A stretch of 64,000 nucleotides of DNA from Candidatus Aminicenantota bacterium. Lineage in GTDB: Bacteria > Acidobacteriota > Aminicenantia > Aminicenantales > Saccharicenantaceae. The stretch lies in the NCBI GenBank assembly GCA_014360015.1, contig JACIYJ010000008.1, forward strand, positions 62,001 through 126,000, in the 5' to 3' direction. The position numbers and the translations under genes are program-made. The stretch's first letter is position 1, and every line of letters starts with the position of its first letter. Below the pieces are notes generated by a model. It worked only from the letters and a program-made list of their open reading frames with translations, made no database searches and was not told the origin of the DNA. Shown piece after piece: positions 59,551-64,000 of this stretch.

Positions 59551-61587
59551 CTAAATACAGGATTCCCTTGATTTATTGAGGGCTGCGGCTAAAAGCTGGG
59601 CTACATCCAGAACTTCAATAGAGTCCTGACCTTTATCCCGCAGGCCATCCTGGAGCATGGTCAGACAGAATGGGCAGGATGTGGCCACCATCTGCATCCG
59701 GCTCTTGATTATTTCTTCGGCCCGCAGATGATTTACACGCTGCCCGGGCTTCTCTTCCAGCCACATCAGACCGCCGCCTGCTCCGCAGCAGAAGCTGTGC
59801 TCACGGGAATTTTTAAGCTCCCTGAATTTACCGCTCACCGCTTCTTTTAGCACCTCTCGCGGTTCGTCAAAAAGCCCATTATGCCGGCCGTAATAGCAGG
59901 CATCATGATAAGTATAAGTTTTGCTTATAACTTTATTTAAAGGAATCCGTTTCTCTCTTAAAAGCCCGGCTAAAAATTCAATGTGGGAGATAACTCGAAT
60001 GGATTTTAAAAATTCTTTTTCCTCATCGCTGAACACGCCGAGCAGCTCAATAAGTGATGGATACTCATTTTTCAAAGTATTGTAGCCATGCGGACAGAAA
60101 GTAATGATATTTTTAACCCGGTATTTAGCTAAGGTCTTCAGATTTTCCTGAGCTAAATTCTGAAATAGATACTCGTTGCCCAATCTTCTCACTGAATCGC
60201 CGCAGCATTTTTCCTCATTGCCCAGAATGGCAAAATCGACCCCAGCGGCCTGAAGCACTTCCACCATGGCTCGGGCAATCTTTCTTCCTTGCTCATCAAA
60301 GGAACCGAAACAACCTACCCAGAGCAGATACTCTGCCTGCAGCGCCTCGGACAACGTTTTGACCTTCAAGTCCTTAGCCCAGTCGGACCTTCCGGAAGCA
60401 GCCAAGCCCCAGGGGTTGGATTGAGTTTCAAGGTTATGGAAAAAGCCACGCAGTTCGGCCGGGATTTTCCCCTGAGCCAGGACTAAATTCTGCCGCAACT
60501 CAATCAACTTGGTAGGATGCTCAATATCAAAAGGACAGACATGCAAACAGGCACCGCAGGTGGTACAGGCCCAGATTTCTTCCTCTTTAAAAACCTCAGG
60601 TACCAGGAGTGTTAATTCCTCAGCTTTCTTCTTCCAAATAGCCGGGAAGGAAGACAGTAAGTGTCTTTCCAGATTGTAAATCACCATCTTTGGTGAGAGA
60701 GCCTTACCACTCAAAAAAGCCGGACAGACATCCTGACAGCGGCCGCATTCCACACAGGCAAAAGAATCGAGGGCATCTTTCCAGGTAAAATCGGTAGCTT
60801 TTTCGGCTCCAAAAATTTCGGCCGTCTCCAGGTTTATCGGCTTGATAAAACCGGAAGGCTGAAGCTTTCTGAAGAAAAGATTAACCGGCCCGGCAAAAAG
60901 ATGAAAATATTTAGAATGAGGCACATAGGCGATGAATGAAAACACGGCCAGAGTATGCAGCCAGTAGGAAATTTTAAGGTGAAGAGCGAGGGCAGAAGCT
61001 GAAAGGGACATCAGACCCAGCTTTGCAGCCAGAAACTGTCCCAGCCAGGCCCAACGGGCATCTCCGGGATGACTGGCTACGGCTGCAGCTTCATAATAAA
61101 GGTAAGTTATGACGGTTAAAAAGATAAAGATGTCAATCAGAGCTGAATCCCGGGCCGAAGTATTGTAGGCTCTGGGCTTGAAAACAAACCGCTTGAAGGC
61201 AAAGAAAAAGTCACCTACCAGAACGGTTATGGCAAACAAATCAACCACCGCCGAAAAAATCAGTCCCAACAGCGAGGAGCCAAAAAGATAAAAACCATCA
61301 ACATAGCCTTCGATAACGTGATTGACGATCGTGACGTAAAAGGCCAGGGCTCCGTAAAAAATAAGCACATGAGCCAGACCTGTCCAGGGTCTCTCATCTT
61401 TCAGGGTGCAAAGCTGAAGAATTACCCGGAAAAGCGCATTAAAAAACCTCCGGAATAAAGAATCAAAGCGATTCTCATACTGGCAGGAGATTATAATCCA
61501 CAGGCGCTTCAAAACCGGGATAAAGAAAACAACAGCTGTGGCCAATACCAACAGAAGAAGTATTATTCTTTCGGCTAAGGAAAGCAT
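59551..61587 (-). CDS. Membrane iron-sulfur oxidoreductase, EtfD/HdrDE-like
   Basis: A 678-residue fusion. Residues 1-240 are membrane segments of the NarI/HdrE cytochrome b type (RPWTGLAHVLIFYG, WLHTLAVFSFIAYVPHSKYFHL with candidate heme His). Then two [4Fe-4S] motifs follow (CVECGRCQDVC and CTTCGACLHVC) and two CCG domains typical of HdrB/HdrD and GlpC (ILGNEEKCCGDSVRRLG and SFCCGAGGGLMW). This layout matches membrane proteins that pass electrons from electron-transfer flavoprotein to menaquinone. No etfAB is adjacent, so ETF as partner is an inference. It is monocistronic here. Confidence 0.83.
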   Translation of the reverse strand: MLSLAERIILLLLVLATAVVFFIPVLKRLWIIISCQYENRFDSLFRRFFNALFRVILQLCTLKDERPWTGLAHVLIFYGALAFYVTIVNHVIEGYVDGFYLFGSSLLGLIFSAVVDLFAITVLVGDFFFAFKRFVFKPRAYNTSARDSALIDIFIFLTVITYLYYEAAAVASHPGDARWAWLGQFLAAKLGLMSLSASALALHLKISYWLHTLAVFSFIAYVPHSKYFHLFAGPVNLFFRKLQPSGFIKPINLETAEIFGAEKATDFTWKDALDSFACVECGRCQDVCPAFLSGKALSPKMVIYNLERHLLSSFPAIWKKKAEELTLLVPEVFKEEEIWACTTCGACLHVCPFDIEHPTKLIELRQNLVLAQGKIPAELRGFFHNLETQSNPWGLAASGRSDWAKDLKVKTLSEALQAEYLLWVGCFGSFDEQGRKIARAMVEVLQAAGVDFAILGNEEKCCGDSVRRLGNEYLFQNLAQENLKTLAKYRVKNIITFCPHGYNTLKNEYPSLIELLGVFSDEEKEFLKSIRVISHIEFLAGLLREKRIPLNKVISKTYTYHDACYYGRHNGLFDEPREVLKEAVSGKFRELKNSREHSFCCGAGGGLMWLEEKPGQRVNHLRAEEIIKSRMQMVATSCPFCLTMLQDGLRDKGQDSIEVLDVAQLLAAALNKSRESCI

Positions 61588-62186
61588 CAGTAAACTCCAT
61601 AGTTTTTTTATTGAAATTGCTCATTCAGTTTATAATCAGTTCGTCACATAAATAGATTTTACTTCAGGCTATTTTAAATATAACTTTTCCTCAAATCTAT
61701 CAAGATATTTTTAGAGAAATCAATTAAAGTTCGAGCCAGTAATTTTTTTTCAGCTGGCCTTCTTTTAGCTGCTTAAGGCTCTTCCGTTCTTCGACATAAA
61801 AAAGCCGCTTTTCAAGCTCAGCTAGATAGCAGAAAATAAACAAATTAAAGAAGCCAGCCAACCAGGCTCAGTAATAGTTCATTTTGCTGTCACTATTATT
61901 AGCCCGAATATTTCCCTGATCAGAATCATGGATAAAAATGGTCCATCAGAGATTTTAGTGGGTAACAGGGTAAAGGTCTAAGCCAGCGGATTTGAAGCTA
62001 TTTTATCGTAACTATTTACCCACAAAAATGCCAGAAGAGCCTCAAAGGAGAGAAACCCATCTTTTGGCTCAAGCCTCGAAGGTTTTTTGAGAAATTAATC
62101 TAAATAAAACCGCGCCCGACTATCTGACAAAAAACCCTATTGCGATATATTTCAGGCAGTAATTAAAAACTGCTTATCCCAAATAA
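61588..62186. other. Sparse region of 599 bp
   Basis: There is no intact gene. A degraded or recoded small ORF lies at 61724-61882 on the minus strand (listed separately). The rest shows no repeat, RNA gene or coding-like frame. Confidence 0.45.
61724..61882 (-). pseudogene. Possible small membrane-protein gene with TGA at codon 5
   Basis: From the ATG at 61882 the frame reads MNYY, then TGA (61868-61870), then 47 further codons to TAA at 61724. The part after TGA looks protein-like: a hydrophobic segment (AWLAGFFNLFIFCYLAEL) and a charged tail (EKRLFYVEERKSLKQLKEG). If TGA were TGG the product would be a 52-residue single-pass protein. No clear ribosome-binding site is seen. It may be a decayed gene, or a chance frame. 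Confidence 0.25.
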
Positions 62187-62645
62187 TTAAAAATAATAGC
62201 GGAAGCCAACAAAGCCCATTACGTGAAATTCAGTGGCCGGAACCACATCCATCACCGGGCCGATTTCCATAAAAATATCAAACGGAGCTTTGTCGAACAT
62301 ATAACTCAGTCCGACAGGAATTCTGATTCCAAACCTGGCTTGATTCTGCAGGCTGAGTCTGGCTCCGATTCCGTAATAAACCGGAAGCTTTCCTTTTTCG
62401 ACCTTGAAAAGATCGAAGCTGTGGAATAAATAATCAGCATGGATATGAAACGAATCTTCTCCAGCAAAAGACCAGGAAGTAGCCACATCAAAGGCCGTGG
62501 TATTGGTGCTCCAGTACTTTAAGATGAGACCGGTTGGTTCACCGAGAATAATGCCCAGACCAACTTTTTTCTGCTGAGCCTGAACTTGACCAGCAACCAA
62601 GATTACCATCAGTAAGACGATCATTATTATTCTGACTTTTTTCAT
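62187..62645 (-). CDS. Small outer-membrane barrel protein
   Basis: A 152-residue protein with a signal peptide (IMIVLLMVILVAGQVQA) and beta-strand pattern: VGLGIILGEPTGLILKYW, FHIHADYLFHSF, YGIGARLSL and a final VMGFVGFRYYF ending in Phe. It resembles small DUF3996-like or OmpX-like barrels of unknown role. The ATG has AAAAGGAG upstream. It stands alone and is unrelated in sequence to the other small barrel at 12269-12835 apart from the fold pattern. Confidence 0.68.
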   Translation of the reverse strand: MKKVRIIMIVLLMVILVAGQVQAQQKKVGLGIILGEPTGLILKYWSTNTTAFDVATSWSFAGEDSFHIHADYLFHSFDLFKVEKGKLPVYYGIGARLSLQNQARFGIRIPVGLSYMFDKAPFDIFMEIGPVMDVVPATEFHVMGFVGFRYYF

Positions 62646-63021
62646 TGTTTGCTCCTTTTGTTATTTAAGCTTTTTAATTCTAACCGATTATTTGAACTAA
62701 AACAAGGAACGACAACAAGGTTAACTAATGGATTAATTCTATTTCAGCTTGCTAATCGGTAAAATACCCAGAAAACAAAAAGATTAAAATATTCATTCTA
62801 CAAAAAGTCAAACCCTTGGCCATGACTTTTTATCGATCTTTCTCCCTGCATATTTTTCGTGTTTTCAATCAGATAAAAGTTTTTGTTGACAAATATTCAA
62901 TCAAAAATAAGATATTTTTTCTAAAGAATTTTTCTATGGTGCTGGCAGATAAATTGGTTTTAAGAGTTAGCAAAGCGGATATAACCGCCTTTCCCAATAT
63001 ATCACTTCTGAAAGGAGGGTC
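62646..63021. other. Intergenic region with promoter, 376 bp
   Basis: AT-rich, with no supported gene; a 73-codon plus-strand frame (62816-63037) runs through the promoter and the ribosome-binding site of the next gene and is not credible. The promoter of the amidohydrolase is at 62886-62913. Confidence 0.5.
62886..62913 (+). promoter_or_regulatory. Candidate promoter of the exported amidohydrolase
   Basis: TTGACA (62886-62891), a 16-base spacer and TAAGAT (62908-62913). AGGAGG follows just before the ATG at 63022. Confidence 0.45.
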
Positions 63022-64000
63022 ATGGACAGACAATTAAAACTCCACAAACAAGGGTTTAACCGGATGATACCGGTTGTCCTGTTGCTGGCAGTTATTCTGA
63101 GCTTTGTCTCAGGACTGCGGGCAACTCCAGCCAGTGATGAAGTTAAACCGGCTTATGCCCTGGTTAACTGCCGTATTTATACCATGTCCGGTCAGCCCAT
63201 TGAAAAAGGTACAATCGTTATTCGTGATGGATTGATTGAAACCGTCGGCCCGGTTGAAAAGATTACAGTTCCACCTGATGCTGAAGTCATTGAAGCTTCA
63301 GGCCTTAATGCTTACCCGGGCTTGATTTCAGCTCATACCAACCTTTTCCTCGAAGTTAAAGAACAAACCCAACCGCCATCGCCAGAAGAATTTCTTACTG
63401 CTTACACCCAGCCGTCGGAACCTCAAGAATTCCCCGACCTGCTGATTTTCAAAGAAATAAAGCCCAAAAAGCAAACCATAGAATCCTACCACAAAGCCGG
63501 CTTCACCACCGTGGTGGTCGTCCCCAACCGGGGAATTTTCCAGGGACAGAGTGTGGTTTTGAATCTCAACAGCGAAAATCCCAACCAGATGGTTTTAAAA
63601 CAACCTTGGGCCCTCCACCTCAATTTTACCACCGAAAGAGGCCTCTACCCTTCCAGCCTGATGGGCACCGTCGCTTTCATCCGTCAGAAACTCTACGACA
63701 CCCAGCACTACGCTCTTCATCTTCAAAAATACAACTCTTCTCCCCTTTTCCTCAAAAGGCCTGAGTATGACCCCTTCCTGGAAGCTCTCGTCCCATTTGT
63801 GGTCGAGAAAAAGCCAGTAGTCTTCCAGTGCAACAACCAGGAAGATATTAAGCGAGCGCTTCGCCTGGTAAATGAATTTCGCCTCAATGCTATTCTGACC
63901 GGGTGTAATGAAGCCTGGAGAGTGGCCGGACAGCTTAAAGCCGCAAAAATTCCGCTACTGGTAACTCTGGATTTTCGACCACCAACCACCAGCATTTATT
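63022..64000 (+). CDS. Exported amidohydrolase-family protein (partial, 3' end outside window)
   Basis: The frame is open from the ATG at 63022 to the window end (326 complete codons). AAAGGAGG lies four bases upstream. A signal peptide (IPVVLLLAVILSFVSGLRA) is followed by the amidohydrolase N-terminal layer: ALVNCRIYTMSGQPIEKGTIVI, RDGLIETVGP and LNAYPGLISAHTNLF. The usual metal motif HxH is here HTN, so one metal ligand appears lost. A GFTTVVVVPNRGIFQG segment follows, as in imidazolonepropionase-like exported proteins. The rest of the active site lies outside the window. Confidence 0.82.
   Translation, partial: MDRQLKLHKQGFNRMIPVVLLLAVILSFVSGLRATPASDEVKPAYALVNCRIYTMSGQPIEKGTIVIRDGLIETVGPVEKITVPPDAEVIEASGLNAYPGLISAHTNLFLEVKEQTQPPSPEEFLTAYTQPSEPQEFPDLLIFKEIKPKKQTIESYHKAGFTTVVVVPNRGIFQGQSVVLNLNSENPNQMVLKQPWALHLNFTTERGLYPSSLMGTVAFIRQKLYDTQHYALHLQKYNSSPLFLKRPEYDPFLEALVPFVVEKKPVVFQCNNQEDIKRALRLVNEFRLNAILTGCNEAWRVAGQLKAAKIPLLVTLDFRPPTTSIY

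Noticed and set aside
62816..63037. A 73-codon plus-strand frame before the exported amidohydrolase
   Set aside because: It runs through the TTGACA/TAAGAT promoter and the AGGAGG site and overlaps the real start in another frame.
1..64000. CRISPR array, insertion sequence, prophage or integrated element
   Set aside because: No spaced direct repeats, transposase, integrase or phage genes were seen, and the two tRNA genes show no flanking duplicated ends.

Overview
The window comes from an anaerobic, diderm (Gram-negative type) bacterium. It carries BamA, a Skp/OmpH chaperone, the Lol lipoprotein exporter, FabZ, several small outer-membrane barrels and a type IV pilus operon. It also has oxygen-independent iron-sulfur and flavin electron-transfer modules and many exported peptidase or amidohydrolase-type proteins. 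GC content looks moderate, genes are dense and there are many ATGA/TAATG overlaps. This profile best fits a peptide-degrading anaerobe such as Candidatus Aminicenantes or a relative of Acidobacteriota. That assignment is inferred from gene content only, because no rRNA gene is present.

Layout. Positions 1-8860 (minus strand) form one long housekeeping cluster, read right to left: acetyltransferase-like protein, ribH, nusB, lysS, a LolC-type permease, lolD, bamA, ompH/skp and fabZ (cut by the window edge). On the plus strand follows a Lon-like protease (8994-11429). Then come an rluB-type pseudouridine synthase with an apparent ATT start, a small barrel protein and a stand-alone pyruvate-kinase C-terminal domain (all minus). 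Two tandem MacB/FtsX-type permeases (plus) face an AlaX-type editing enzyme, a 43-codon membrane ORF and rnhC (minus).

The metabolic centrepiece is 18440-27307 (minus). An amidohydrolase, NuoE-, NuoF- and NuoG-like subunits, and both Nfn subunits (NfnS, NfnL) are packed with overlaps or very short gaps. This looks like an electron-bifurcating NADH/NADPH/ferredoxin transhydrogenase in which the NuoG-like subunit has lost the catalytic Cys/Sec of molybdenum enzymes.

Positions 27584-42776 hold a metallo-beta-lactamase-fold hydrolase, a GHMP kinase, EF-P with Arg at the tip-loop site, a secreted propeller protein and an S55 peptidase. Next are a serine-palmitoyltransferase-like enzyme divergent from an apparently leaderless short-chain reductase/epimerase, FabH, a DUF885 protein, TatD, a polyprenyl synthase, and a CYTH enzyme whose 3' end lies antisense to rpoZ.

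Positions 43032-64000 hold an AGCS symporter, a GspG-like protein, tRNA-Lys(CTT) and an exported S9 peptidase closed by a strong terminator. A minor-pilin operon in the order fimT-pilV-pilW-pilX-pilY1 follows, with pilY1 interrupted by an in-frame TGA. Then come a spermidine synthase, a FakA-FakB fusion, a tandem OB-fold protein coupled to an exported thermonuclease, tRNA-Arg(CCG), an EtfD/HdrD-like membrane iron-sulfur oxidoreductase, a small barrel protein and the start of an exported amidohydrolase that runs off the right edge.

Together the genes suggest import and breakdown of peptides and amino acids (S9 peptidase, AGCS symporter, amidohydrolases). The resulting reducing equivalents would be balanced by flavin-based bifurcation and a quinone-linked EtfD-like protein. 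No CRISPR array, insertion sequence or prophage was seen.
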